32,432 nucleotides of DNA from an uncultured Eubacteriales bacterium (lineage in GTDB: Bacteria > Bacillota > Clostridia > Christensenellales > CAG-138), in assembly GCA_902802575.1 (NCBI GenBank), contig CADCMN010000034.1, forward strand, positions 1-32,432. The letters run 5' to 3'. Within the stretch, counting starts at the first letter, position 1. The number at the start of each line of letters is the position of its first letter. The notes beneath the pieces were generated by a model, which had not been told where the DNA came from, ran no database searches, and saw only the letters and a list, made by a program, of their open reading frames with translations. Below, in pieces: positions 8,015-16,024 of this stretch. The translations under genes and the position numbers were made by a program.

Positions 8015-9541
8015 TCATTTGCCGGTGGTCATGGGATATCCGTTTTCCTCCAGCGGCGTGGGATGGCTGAAGAAGACGATCTCGCCGGCAGCGTTTCGGC
8101 CAACGGACACATTTTCCACCGTTTCGGGGATCAGCAGGGCGTCATACCGAAGCGTGGAACTGTTGTAGAGCACCAGGGTCTCTCCGGCACGCAGGGAGAA
8201 GGAGGCATGGAGTTCATCCCCGCTTCGATCCTTGCCGGACAGGAACACCAGCAGATATTCACCGGGGGCCAGGGATACGTCGGGCAAGGCCCATCGCGTG
8301 AGCTTCTGCGGATCGTCGCTGAGGTACCACCCCTTCAACGAGATGACGGCGTCTGCGCCGTTGTACAGCTCCACAAAGTCGGATCTATCCCCATCCATAT
8401 CCAGGATGCTTCGCGTGTTTCGATACAGGACCTCGTGGATGTACACGGTGTGGAACGGGTCCTCCATGGGAGCAGGCTGCGGCGTTTCGTTGGAGACGGC
8501 GGAAAGGATGCCCTCATCTGCCGGCGAAGCTCCGGGCGTGGGCTGAACGCAGTAGCCCCAGGTCCCGTCCGTACGCTTGGCCCAGGAGACGTCCGTTTCC
8601 AGCGCCGGAAAGGCGACGTGGTCCAGCATATAGCCGTTGGCGTCGTATAAAAACAGCTCCTCTCCCTGAGCGGATAAGCCGATGTCGATGCGCACATGGG
8701 TCTGTGCCTGGCAGCCCTTTCGCCCGCAGCATACGATCAAATACTGTCCGGGGGACAACTCCATCTCGGGGAAGTTGTGCTTCTGCGTCTGGTCCATGTC
8801 GTCGGTCAGTGTGAAATCGGCCAAAGAAACGGCGGTATCGTTTGGGTTGTACAGCTCGACCCACTCCGTGCACCCCTCACAGCCGGGAACGGACAGGGAG
8901 GCGCTGTTTTTGGAGACCACCTCGGTGATCCGGATGTCCAAAGAGCGGGGCGTCTCCTCCACAGCTTCCTCCGGTTCTTTCATCAGCTGGGAGGTCAGCG
9001 GGAGGGCGTCGGTGATGTTTCCCTCGTTGGCCGCGCCGGGGGTCGGCAGATCGCAAAAGCCGTAGGAGCCATCCGGCCGCCGGGCATACGACACATCCCG
9101 TATCAACGCCGGCACGATCAGGGAGGACACCTCCTCCATGTGCGCGTCCAGTAACGTCAGCGTCTCCCCGGATTTATTCAGGGAAAAGCCCAGGCTGTTG
9201 TCGCCGCCCTTCTTATTGGCGTACAGAAGATAGAACTCTCCCGGCAGCAGGATAGCATCCGGAAGGCGGAACGTCTTTTGGGGCGCCTCCACGTTGTCGG
9301 TGATGTAATAATTGTTCAGGGATATGCTCTCTTGGGAATTGTTGCACAGCTCGATCCAATCCGGGCTGCCATACACATCGTCCTGCAAACTCAGCTGATT
9401 GCTGGCGACCACTTCGTTGATGACAAGGGCGTCCTTCGGTGTGCTGTGCAGGAGCTTTTCCGCGCGATTGCACGCCCCCATGGGCAGGAGCGACAGCGCC
9501 AGCAGCAGGCAGAGTATTCGTTTATATCCATCCATTCTCAT
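8015..9541 (-). CDS. Lipoprotein with three lamin-tail (LTD) domains
   Basis: A 508-residue exported protein. Residues 1-24 form a lipoprotein signal peptide ending in MGAC, with Cys24 as the lipid anchor. Three immunoglobulin-like lamin-tail domains follow at about 39-175, 202-342 and 366-498. Each opens with INEVVASN-, ITEVVSKN- or IHEVLYRN-type strands, then an (E)LYN/ELCN turn, then SL..(Y/F).L(S/T)D and LPGEFYLLY, LSPGQYLIV or LAPGEYLLV. The first two domains end in PTPGA and the third in PTPLEEN. In bacteria such domains occur in secreted or cell-surface proteins and may bind ligands or DNA; no catalytic domain is visible. The ATG at 9541 has AGGTGG before it, and a TATACT -10 lies at 9572-9567 without a good -35. 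Confidence 0.85.
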   Translation of the reverse strand: MRMDGYKRILCLLLALSLLPMGACNRAEKLLHSTPKDALVINEVVASNQLSLQDDVYGSPDWIELCNNSQESISLNNYYITDNVEAPQKTFRLPDAILLPGEFYLLYANKKGGDNSLGFSLNKSGETLTLLDAHMEEVSSLIVPALIRDVSYARRPDGSYGFCDLPTPGAANEGNITDALPLTSQLMKEPEEAVEETPRSLDIRITEVVSKNSASLSVPGCEGCTEWVELYNPNDTAVSLADFTLTDDMDQTQKHNFPEMELSPGQYLIVCCGRKGCQAQTHVRIDIGLSAQGEELFLYDANGYMLDHVAFPALETDVSWAKRTDGTWGYCVQPTPGASPADEGILSAVSNETPQPAPMEDPFHTVYIHEVLYRNTRSILDMDGDRSDFVELYNGADAVISLKGWYLSDDPQKLTRWALPDVSLAPGEYLLVFLSGKDRSGDELHASFSLRAGETLVLYNSSTLRYDALLIPETVENVSVGRNAAGEIVFFSHPTPLEENGYPMTTGK

Positions 9542-9610
9542 AGAACCACCTGTTTTGGGGTAAGACAGTATATCATGGGATAGGCTGTCCGAAAAGCAAA
9601 GAGCGTATGC

Positions 9611-9654
9611 GAAAAGAAGCGCCCATACAATAATAAGTGTACCACAGGCGCTTC
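9611..9654 (-). terminator. Terminator after the AllH-like gene
   Basis: GAAGCGCC (9616-9623) pairs with GGCGCTTC (9647-9654), with inner TACA/TGTA pairing and TTTT following on the minus strand. It lies 24 nt past the stop codon at 9678. The rest of the 136-nt gap to 9541 holds only the -10 element of the lamin-tail gene. Confidence 0.6.
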
Positions 9655-9677
9655 CGTCTCACAAGAGAAAAGGCGCA

Positions 9678-10565
9678 TCATAACGCATTCTTGAGATACT
9701 GATCATGCAGAGCCATGCTGACGCCCACCAAAATGTTGACGCCATTGACGCCTTTGGCGGTACGATTGCCCCAAGCGGATAAAGAGGTATAGGGAATATC
9801 GGAGAAAAGGCTGCGCAAAAGCTGAAAAACATCCTCTGCCACCACGCCCTCACCCGCCTGCAGCAGGGCCACGGAACCCTGTTCATTGGTGTTGGTCACG
9901 CCGCCCGCAGCGGCAGCCCGGGTCATGCCGAGAACCGTTTCCCGACTTCTGCCCAAGGCGTAGGACAAACAGGAAAAACAAGCCATATATCCGCACAGCA
10001 GGGCGTCGGAGGCGGGAACGACGCCGCTGCCGAAGCCGGAACATCTGGCGGCGGCCCGCTCGATATGGGGAAGATCCTGCTCGAAGAACGCCGCGGAAAG
10101 CTCCTGCAGGGCGCCTCGGATCTGTTGGAGCTCCGGCGCGCCGTTCGGGTCAATGATCAGCAGCGACAGATCCTCGTTGGCCGAATACCGTTCCACGATC
10201 CGATGGATATATCGGGCACGAATGGAGATATCCACCGGCAAGAAGAGATTGACCATGCACTCGATGGACAGATCCACATCCTCAGCCAGCGTCACATCCA
10301 CGGAGAATTCTCCGTCGGGGATATCGATGCCCTTCTTGTCCAGCAGCACATCCATGCCGGGCTGAAGATTCATGGCTGTGAAGGGCTGGATGCCGCTTAC
10401 GTAACAGGAAAAAGGCTGCAGCGCTCCGGCGTTCAGTACGCTGACGATACCAAAAGAAGTCTCTATATCCAGCTTCTCGCCCGTGACTGCCGCGATGCGC
10501 CCTGTGTACTCCCCGGAGAGCAAGTATCCGTGAAATCGCTTGCAAATCCGTTCAGCCGTTTCCAT
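9678..10565 (-). CDS. AllH/DUF2877-like protein
   Basis: A 295-residue cytosolic protein. The C-terminal half has GFGSGVVPASDALLCGYM at 177-194, matching the G.G.G..P..D....G signature of DUF2877, the family of AllH, a subunit linked to oxamate carbamoyltransferase in allantoin breakdown. The N-terminal half (TGRIAAV, then FGIVSVLNAG and PFSCYVSG) also fits that family's start. The assignment is from motif memory, not a search. The partner subunits (FdrA/AllF and DUF1116/AllG) are absent, although carbamate kinase lies 1.9 kb away on the other strand. ATG 10565 is chosen over a TTG at 10592 because the promoter at 10605-10633 would leave the TTG almost leaderless. The canonical GDD of the family is altered here (ASDA). 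Confidence 0.6.
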   Translation of the reverse strand: METAERICKRFHGYLLSGEYTGRIAAVTGEKLDIETSFGIVSVLNAGALQPFSCYVSGIQPFTAMNLQPGMDVLLDKKGIDIPDGEFSVDVTLAEDVDLSIECMVNLFLPVDISIRARYIHRIVERYSANEDLSLLIIDPNGAPELQQIRGALQELSAAFFEQDLPHIERAAARCSGFGSGVVPASDALLCGYMACFSCLSYALGRSRETVLGMTRAAAAGGVTNTNEQGSVALLQAGEGVVAEDVFQLLRSLFSDIPYTSLSAWGNRTAKGVNGVNILVGVSMALHDQYLKNAL

Positions 10566-10604
10566 GTTCTTCCAGTCCCCTATGTCGTTCAAAATGTTGA
10601 AATA

Positions 10605-10633
10605 AGTTTAGACCAGCAAAAAAAGGCTGTAAA
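10605..10633 (-). promoter_or_regulatory. Promoter of the AllH-like gene
   Basis: TTTACA (10633-10628), 17-nt spacer, TAAACT (10610-10605) on the minus strand, about 40 nt before the chosen ATG. No terminator was recognised between this point and the lipoprotein stop at 10678. Confidence 0.55.
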
Positions 10634-10677
10634 GGCGCTTTGCCAGGAATTCACGCATTGTTTACCGATGGGAGGCG

Positions 10678-11226
10678 TCAGACCGGATAAAAGGCGGAAA
10701 TCTGTTCGACCATGCAATCGAGATGCTGAACGTCCACCTCCGACAATATCTCGGCATAGATGCGGGTCGTCCCCACGGGCAGGGTCATGTCCCCTTCCGC
10801 CGTGTGAATGTCGCCATACCCGACCAGCTTTTTGTTCTCATCATAGAAGCAGATGCGGGCTTCCCCGGCCAGCGTGCCGTCAAAGGAGTTGGTGCAGTCG
10901 CCGTCCATATAGGTGAAGCCGTCTTCCTCATAGATGCGAAGATCGGAGAAAGACAGGTAGTAGGTGAAGTAATGGGTATCCTTATCCAGGATGGGTATGC
11001 CCTTGCGGTCCGTGTAAAAGCTCTCCCCCTGGATCGGATCCACGGTGAGGATCATGGGTTCCCATGTGGGCGCCGGGGTATGAATGGTTGTGGGAGAGGG
11101 CGGCGGGGTTTCGGGCACGGAATAGGAGAGCCAGGCGTCCTGCTGTACACATCCTGCCAGGAGAAGGACCGTTATCAGCAAGACCGCGCCAAGGGCTAAG
11201 ATGGAACGGAAAGGTCTGCACATCAT
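10678..11226 (-). CDS. Small lipoprotein, unknown function
   Basis: A 182-residue protein with a clear lipoprotein signal: a hydrophobic stretch ending LLLAGC, lipid-modified Cys26, then a Pro/Thr-rich linker (PETPPPSPTT, THTPAPTWEP). The remaining 125 residues look like a compact beta-rich domain (TYYLSFSDLRIY, FTYMDGDC, ARICFYDENKKLVGYG, TRIYAEIL) that I cannot assign to a family. An in-frame extension of 78 residues upstream is rejected: it lies antisense-free inside the out-of-frame lgt tail and has basic, non-natural composition, while the ATG ATG at 11226/11223 gives a perfect signal peptide. It starts 7 nt after the lgt stop, so the lipidating enzyme and this potential substrate are co-transcribed. 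Confidence 0.75.
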   Translation of the reverse strand: MMCRPFRSILALGAVLLITVLLLAGCVQQDAWLSYSVPETPPPSPTTIHTPAPTWEPMILTVDPIQGESFYTDRKGIPILDKDTHYFTYYLSFSDLRIYEEDGFTYMDGDCTNSFDGTLAGEARICFYDENKKLVGYGDIHTAEGDMTLPVGTTRIYAEILSEVDVQHLDCMVEQISAFYPV

Positions 11227-11233
11227 GGTCGTC

Positions 11234-12241
11234 TCAGGATAAACCGGAGAAGGGAACGTCCGGTATGGATTCGGAAGGTTCATCCGCCTTGGCCGGTTCC
11301 TCCCCATCGTCCGGGGAAACGTCGCTCGCCGCTGATCCCGGCCCGACTTCGGCCTCCGGCAGAGGTTCCCCGGCCTCCGCCTGAGCCTCATCAGACCGAT
11401 CCGCCGCTTCTTTTTCCGGTACATTTGGGGAAGGTTCGACCGCCTGTTCGTCCGCAGCATGTGCGGAAGGTTCAGCCGTCTCGGCTTGCTCGAGCTGGGC
11501 AGGCTTTTTCAGGAACAGCAACAGCAGGCACAACACCGCCAGAACGATTTCGCAGAGCTGGTCGAAGGCGATAGCTCCCACCATGACCAAATCCTGACGA
11601 ATGCCGTCGATACCAAATCGAACGATGCAATACAGGAGCGCCATCCACAGGAACCGATCTTCCTTGCGGGCCACTTTTTTGCGCAGCGTCGTATAGTACA
11701 GGAGGATAAGGGCGACGCACAGCAGAAACTCATAGAAGAAAGCGGCATAATGGATCTTCAGATCCGATCCGAAGGTGGCCAGCGGAAACCACTTATGGCT
11801 GGCTCTCTCCACCAGGGGGCCATAATGGATCCGGTTGAAAAAATCGCCCCACACCGAGATGCCGATGCCGGCAAAAACGCCCGGAGAGAGTATGTCCAAC
11901 ATCTCGCCCAGGGGCACCTTTTTCTGCTTCAAGTACACCAGGATGGCCGCAGCCGCCATAACGATGCCGCCGAAAAAGGACAAGCCCGGCTTGGTCAGGT
12001 CCAAAAAGCGGCTGAAGGGCACCGATCCGGACAGGCAGGCGAAGAGCCGCGCCCCCAGGATGCCGAAGGGCAGCCCCAAGATACAAAGATCCAATGCGAT
12101 GTCCTTTGGCACCGCACGACCTTTGGCACGGCGATCGGTTATCATCAGCGCCGCAGCAATGCCCAGGGCCAGCAAAATGGCGTACCAATAGATATGAAAT
12201 CTGCCGATGGAAAAAGCTATATCAAAATTAGGGTCCTTCAT
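11234..12241 (-). CDS. lgt: Prolipoprotein diacylglyceryl transferase (divergent) with acidic tail
   Basis: A 335-residue multi-pass membrane protein. Residues 1-246 match Lgt, which moves diacylglyceryl from phosphatidylglycerol to the lipobox Cys of prelipoproteins: HIYWYAILLALG (Tyr20), GARLF, LSFFGG at 88-92, WGDFFNRIHYG at 131-141, VRFGIDGIRQD at 207-217. Several positions thought to be important in E. coli Lgt differ: the His of SFHGG is Phe90, the Arg before GNF is Val130, the Asn is Asp133 and the Glu of the NGE motif is Ile138. Residues 247-335 form an extra Glu/Ala/Pro-rich tail absent from ordinary Lgt. ATG 12241 follows GGAGGAAG and has its own promoter. A true but diverged Lgt is most likely; a paralog with altered activity is possible. 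Confidence 0.85.
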   Translation of the reverse strand: MKDPNFDIAFSIGRFHIYWYAILLALGIAAALMITDRRAKGRAVPKDIALDLCILGLPFGILGARLFACLSGSVPFSRFLDLTKPGLSFFGGIVMAAAAILVYLKQKKVPLGEMLDILSPGVFAGIGISVWGDFFNRIHYGPLVERASHKWFPLATFGSDLKIHYAAFFYEFLLCVALILLYYTTLRKKVARKEDRFLWMALLYCIVRFGIDGIRQDLVMVGAIAFDQLCEIVLAVLCLLLLFLKKPAQLEQAETAEPSAHAADEQAVEPSPNVPEKEAADRSDEAQAEAGEPLPEAEVGPGSAASDVSPDDGEEPAKADEPSESIPDVPFSGLS

Positions 12242-12265
12242 GCTTTCTTCCTCCTGTTTTGAAGT

Positions 12266-12294
12266 ATTGTATCACATACGCCGGGGACTATCAA
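12266..12294 (-). promoter_or_regulatory. Promoter of lgt and the lipoprotein gene
   Basis: TTGATA (12294-12289), 17-nt spacer, TACAAT (12271-12266) on the minus strand, 25 nt from the lgt start. The 220-nt lgt-arcC gap holds this promoter and the arcC promoter back to back and nothing else I can identify. Confidence 0.75.
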
Positions 12295-12386
12295 CCTCAA
12301 CAGAAAAAACATAGGACGGGTTTATGCAGGTGTTACAATGATATAAAGTACCTACAGAAACCCTGTCGATATTTGCAAGGGTCACG

Positions 12387-12416
12387 TTGACATGGGTCCC
12401 CCTCCTGCTCTATAAT
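12387..12416 (+). promoter_or_regulatory. Consensus promoter of arcC
   Basis: Perfect TTGACA (12387-12392) and TATAAT (12411-12416) hexamers with an 18-nt spacer, 46 nt before the arcC ATG. A full consensus suggests strong constitutive expression. Confidence 0.85.
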
Positions 12417-12461
12417 ATCATATAGAAATGAAACAAATCTTGCACGAAAGAAAGGACACTT

Positions 12462-13403
12462 ATGAAACGAATCGTGATTGCCCTGGGCGGGAACGCGCTC
12501 CAGGAAGCGGGAAAGCCAACCACGGCCGAATCCCAGCTGGAAGTTGTTGAAAAGACCTCGGCCTATATCGCCGACATCATCGAAGCCGGATACGACGTGG
12601 TCATCGCCCACGGCAACGGGCCCCAGGTGGGCCGCATCGTGCTGCAGAACGAGTCAGCTTCCCACGTGACGCCCGCCATGCCTTTCGACGTGTGCGGCGC
12701 CATGAGCCAGGGGTACATCGGCTACCACATCCAGCAGGGCCTCAGCAAGGTGCTGCGGCAGCGGGGCGTGGACAAGCAGGTGGTCACGGTGGTGACCCAG
12801 GTGGTGGTCGACAAGAACGATCCCAAGTTCCAGAACCCCAGCAAGCCCATCGGCCCCTTCTACACCAAGGAGGAGGCGGAAAAGATCGCTGCCGAAAAGG
12901 GGTACGTCATGAAGGAGGACGCCGGCCGGGGCTATCGCCGGGTGGTGGCTTCTCCCCTGCCCGTGGAGATCGTGGAGCTGGACGCCGTGAAGGCCCTGGA
13001 GAGCGCCGGGTTCGTGGTGGTCACCGTGGGCGGCGGCGGCATCCCCGTGATCCGGAACGATGACGGCACCCTGACGGGCACCGCGGCGGTCATCGACAAG
13101 GACTTGGCCAGCGAGAAGCTGGCGGAGGATCTTGACGCCGACGCCTTGGTCATCCTCACGGCGGTGGAGAACGTGTCCATCCACTATAAGAAACCCGATC
13201 AAAAGGATCTGACCGCCCTCACCGTGGCGGATGCGAAGAAGTATATTGCCGCGGGCGAGTTCGCCCCCGGCTCTATGCTGCCCAAGGTGGAGGCGGCCAT
13301 GAAGTTTGCCCAGTCGAAGCCCGGTCGCCTGTGCATCATCACATCCCTGGAGAAGGCGGTCGACGCTCTCAACGGCGCCGCCGGCACCACCGTTTCCCTG
13401 TAA
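12462..13403 (+). CDS. arcC: Carbamate kinase
   Basis: A 313-residue enzyme of normal length. It makes ATP from carbamoyl phosphate and ADP, or the reverse, usually at the end of arginine deiminase, agmatine or purine/allantoin breakdown. Family motifs: IALGGNAL at 6-13, IAHGNGPQVG near 48-57, PFDVCGAMSQGYIGYHIQQ, the GGGGIPVI turn, and the late KVEAAMKFAQ and CIITSLEKA stretches. ATG 12462 is preceded by AAAGGA. There is no arcA, arcB or transporter beside it, so the source of carbamoyl phosphate is not evident. The next gene, an aminotransferase, lies 70 nt downstream with a cluster of DnaA-box-like sites between, and no terminator separates them. Confidence 0.95.
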   Translation: MKRIVIALGGNALQEAGKPTTAESQLEVVEKTSAYIADIIEAGYDVVIAHGNGPQVGRIVLQNESASHVTPAMPFDVCGAMSQGYIGYHIQQGLSKVLRQRGVDKQVVTVVTQVVVDKNDPKFQNPSKPIGPFYTKEEAEKIAAEKGYVMKEDAGRGYRRVVASPLPVEIVELDAVKALESAGFVVVTVGGGGIPVIRNDDGTLTGTAAVIDKDLASEKLAEDLDADALVILTAVENVSIHYKKPDQKDLTALTVADAKKYIAAGEFAPGSMLPKVEAAMKFAQSKPGRLCIITSLEKAVDALNGAAGTTVSL

Positions 13404-13410
13404 CCGTCGG

Positions 13411-13446
13411 TTATCCACAGCACCCACTGTTTCCACAATATCCACA
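13411..13446 (+). promoter_or_regulatory. Cluster of three DnaA-box-like 9-mers
   Basis: Within 36 bp lie TTATCCACA (13411-13419, perfect consensus), TTTCCACAA (13430-13438) and ATATCCACA (13438-13446), all in one direction. They sit between the arcC stop and the ribosome binding site of the aminotransferase. No dnaA, dnaN or rpmH is nearby, so this is not evidently the replication origin. It may be a DnaA-responsive control site or a chance cluster. Confidence 0.5.
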
Positions 13447-13473
13447 ATTCGACAAAAATGTAAGGAGGAACAA

Positions 13474-14748
13474 ATGAAACCCTACGCATCCATGACGAAG
13501 GAAGAACGGTTGGCGGAACTTAAGGCGCTCCAGGCCCAATATGCCGAGATCAAAGCCAAGGGTCTGAGCCTGAACATGGCCCGCGGCAAGCCCTCTTCCG
13601 CCCAGCTGGACATCGTCAGCGACATGCTGACCGTACTTTCCAAGCCCGAAGACTGCTACGACGGCAATTTGGACGTGCGCAACTACGGTGAGCTGCTGGG
13701 CATCCCCAGCGCCCGCGCCCTGTTTGCCGACATTCTGGACACTGTGCCCGAAAAGGTCATCGTGGGCGGCAGCGCGTCCCTGCAGCTGATGTTCGATCTC
13801 ATCAGCAAAGCCTACACCCACGGTCTGCTCCACTCTCCCGCCCCCTGGGCCAAGCTCGACAAGGTCAAGTTCCTGTGCCCCGCGCCCGGTTACGACCGTC
13901 ATTTCACCGTCAGCGCCACCTTCGGCATGGAGCTCATCTATGTGCCCATGACCGAGTTCGGTCCCGATATGGATTTCGTGGAGAACGCGGTGAAGGATCC
14001 CGACGTGAAGGGTATCTGGTGCGTGCCCAAGTATTCCAACCCGGACGGCATCATCTACTCCCCCGAGACCATCGACCGATTCGTCCATCTCAAGCCCGCC
14101 GCGCCTGACTTCACCATCATGTGGGACAACGCCTACTGCATCCATGAGGTCATCGGCGACTATGTGCCCTTCCCCGATATCCTGTCTATGGCGGCCGCTG
14201 CGGGCACCGAGGATATGTTCTATGAGTTCGCCTCCACCAGCAAGGTCACCTACCCCGGCGCCGGCATCTCCTGCATGGCCTGCAGCGTGGCCAACGTGGC
14301 CCACATCAAGAAGATCCTCACGGCGCAGATCATCAGCTACGATAAGGTGAACCAGATGCGCCATGTGAAGTATCTCAAGAATAAGGCCAACACTCTGGAG
14401 CTCATGAAGAAGCACGCCGCCGTGCTGGGGCCCAAGTTCACCGCCGTGCTGGACGCCCTGGACAAGGAGATCGCGCCCCTCGATATCGCCAACTGGCGCC
14501 GTCCCAAGGGCGGGTACTTCGTCAGCTTCTATGCCATGCCCGGCACCGCCAAGCGGATCTTCACCCTGGCCAAGGAAGCCGGCCTGGTGATGACCAACGT
14601 GGGCGCCACCTATCCCTACGGCAAGGACCCCGACGACAGCAACCTGCGCATCGCGCCCTCCTATCCGCCTCTCGAAGATCTGAAGAAGGCCATGGAGATC
14701 TTCTGCGTCTGCGTGAAGATCGCCGCCCTGGAGAAGCTGGTGGGCTAA
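13474..14748 (+). CDS. Aspartate aminotransferase-like enzyme (MocR-type, subgroup Ic)
   Basis: A 424-residue fold-type I PLP enzyme. The pattern LNMARGKPS (33-41), DVRNYGELLGIPSAR, FLCPAPGYDRHF (133-144), KGIWCVPKYSNPDG (179-192), WDNAY (217-221) and STSKVTYPGAG (254-264) matches the Aminotran_MocR family, whose characterised members are aspartate aminotransferases of an unusual subgroup. Lys257 is the Schiff-base lysine, and Asp218 binds the PLP ring nitrogen. ATG 13474 follows AAGGAGGAA; a longer in-frame reading back into arcC is rejected on that ground. It probably supplies aspartate or glutamate and is co-transcribed with arcC. A terminator follows 20 nt after the stop. Confidence 0.88.
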   Translation: MKPYASMTKEERLAELKALQAQYAEIKAKGLSLNMARGKPSSAQLDIVSDMLTVLSKPEDCYDGNLDVRNYGELLGIPSARALFADILDTVPEKVIVGGSASLQLMFDLISKAYTHGLLHSPAPWAKLDKVKFLCPAPGYDRHFTVSATFGMELIYVPMTEFGPDMDFVENAVKDPDVKGIWCVPKYSNPDGIIYSPETIDRFVHLKPAAPDFTIMWDNAYCIHEVIGDYVPFPDILSMAAAAGTEDMFYEFASTSKVTYPGAGISCMACSVANVAHIKKILTAQIISYDKVNQMRHVKYLKNKANTLELMKKHAAVLGPKFTAVLDALDKEIAPLDIANWRRPKGGYFVSFYAMPGTAKRIFTLAKEAGLVMTNVGATYPYGKDPDDSNLRIAPSYPPLEDLKKAMEIFCVCVKIAALEKLVG

Positions 14749-14768
14749 GATCCAACGAACTATACGCG

Positions 14769-14799
14769 AAGGAGCCGCTTAAATGCGGCTCCTTTTGCT
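14769..14799 (+). terminator. Terminator after the aminotransferase
   Basis: A perfect 10-bp stem AAGGAGCCGC (14769-14778 with 14785-14794), a 6-nt loop, then TTTTGCTT. It also separates the convergent metK gene. Confidence 0.85.
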
Positions 14800-14819
14800 T
14801 GATATGCGGTATGATCGGA

Positions 14820-15953
14820 TCAAAGCGCCAGATCCAGCCGTTCCCAGGGCATGTCCTTGGCATTCTCGCCGAAGTGCCCGTAGGCGGCCAGCTTGGCGTA
14901 GATGGGCCGGCGCAGGCCGAACCGATTGATGATGGCCATGGGGCGAAGATCCACCGTGTCCATGATATGATCCTTCAAAGCGCCCACGTCGTTGATATGG
15001 GCGGTGCCGAAATCCTCGATGCGGATGCTGGTGGGCCGGGATACGCCGATGGCGTAGGAGAGCTGGACCTCGCAGCGGTCCATATACCCGCCGGCCACGA
15101 TATTCTTGGCCAGATACCTGGCCATGTAGGCGCCGGTGCGATCCACCTTGGTGGGGTCCTTGCCGGAGAAGGCGCCGCCGCCATGCCGGGCGTAGCCGCC
15201 GTAGGTGTCCACGATGATCTTGCGCCCGGTGAGACCGGTGTCGCCCGCAGGACCGCCCACCACGAACCGACCGGTGGGATTGATGAAGAACTTAGTCCAG
15301 TCGCCCAGCATGTGCTTGGGCAGGGCGGGCAGGATCACCTGCTCCTTAAGGATCTCCCGCAGGGTCTCGATCTCCATGTCCTCCCGATGCTGGGCGGACA
15401 GGACCACGGCGAGGATCCGGCTGGGCACATTGTCCCTGTATTCCACCGTCACCTGAGCTTTTCCGTCAGGGAGCAAAAACGGCAGCGCGCCGTTACGGCG
15501 CAGGGTCTCCAGCCGCCGGGTGAGGCGATGGGACAGCTCGATGGGCAGGGGCATATAGTATTCCGTTTCCCGGCAGGCATAGCCGAACATCATGCCCTGG
15601 TCCCCCGCGCCGATCTCCAGGGGGTCCGCGTTATCCACGCCCATGGCGATATCCGGGGATTGGTGGTTCAGATCCACGTCGATCATGGCGCTGTCACAGT
15701 CAAAGCCACGGCCGGATTCGGTATACCCGGTCTGACGGATCACCTCGCGGGCAATGGCTTCATAGTTCACCCGGGCGGAGCTGGTGATCTCCCCCATGAT
15801 ATGCATATGGTTGGTATTGGCGGTCACCTCGCAGGCCACGCGGGCCGCTGGGTCCTGGGCAAGGATGGCGTCCAGGATGGCGTCGGCGGTCTTGTCGCAC
15901 AGCTTATCCGGGTGTCCCCCGGTGACGGATTCGGATGTAAAGCAAGCAGGCAT
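14820..15953 (-). CDS. metK: S-adenosylmethionine synthetase
   Basis: A 377-residue cytosolic enzyme that makes S-adenosylmethionine from methionine and ATP. Signatures: FTSESVTGGHPDKLCD at the N-terminus, IGAGDQGMMFGYA in the middle and HGGGAFSGKDPTKVDR (the phosphate-binding loop, with Lys and Asp of the active site) in the second half. The start at ATG 15953 has GGGGAGAG at good spacing. Two upstream in-frame ATGs are rejected: the first lies inside the -10 element (15991-15996) and the second at the expected transcript start. The mRNA leader is only about 30 nt and holds no SAM riboswitch. It is a single-gene unit, convergent with the aminotransferase. Confidence 0.97.
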   Translation of the reverse strand: MPACFTSESVTGGHPDKLCDKTADAILDAILAQDPAARVACEVTANTNHMHIMGEITSSARVNYEAIAREVIRQTGYTESGRGFDCDSAMIDVDLNHQSPDIAMGVDNADPLEIGAGDQGMMFGYACRETEYYMPLPIELSHRLTRRLETLRRNGALPFLLPDGKAQVTVEYRDNVPSRILAVVLSAQHREDMEIETLREILKEQVILPALPKHMLGDWTKFFINPTGRFVVGGPAGDTGLTGRKIIVDTYGGYARHGGGAFSGKDPTKVDRTGAYMARYLAKNIVAGGYMDRCEVQLSYAIGVSRPTSIRIEDFGTAHINDVGALKDHIMDTVDLRPMAIINRFGLRRPIYAKLAAYGHFGENAKDMPWERLDLAL

Positions 15954-15990
15954 TTCTTCTCTCCCCTGTTCTTCTGTCATTTGGCAAGCC

Positions 15991-16019
15991 ATACTATCAT
16001 TTTACTGCAGCTCTGTCAA
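15991..16019 (-). promoter_or_regulatory. Promoter of metK
   Basis: TTGACA (16019-16014), 17-nt spacer, TAGTAT (15996-15991) on the minus strand. Its position decides the metK start, because the two upstream ATGs would lie at or before the transcript start. Confidence 0.75.
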
Positions 16020-16024
16020 TCCTC

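Noticed and set aside
13404..13473. Replication origin
   Set aside because: DnaA-like boxes are present, but there is no dnaA, dnaN, gyrB or rpmH nearby and no long A/T-rich unwinding region.
13411..14415. A 334-codon minus-strand open frame over the aminotransferase gene
   Set aside because: The plus-strand frame encodes a complete PLP enzyme. The reverse frame is rich in His, Gly and Leu, as expected for a shadow.
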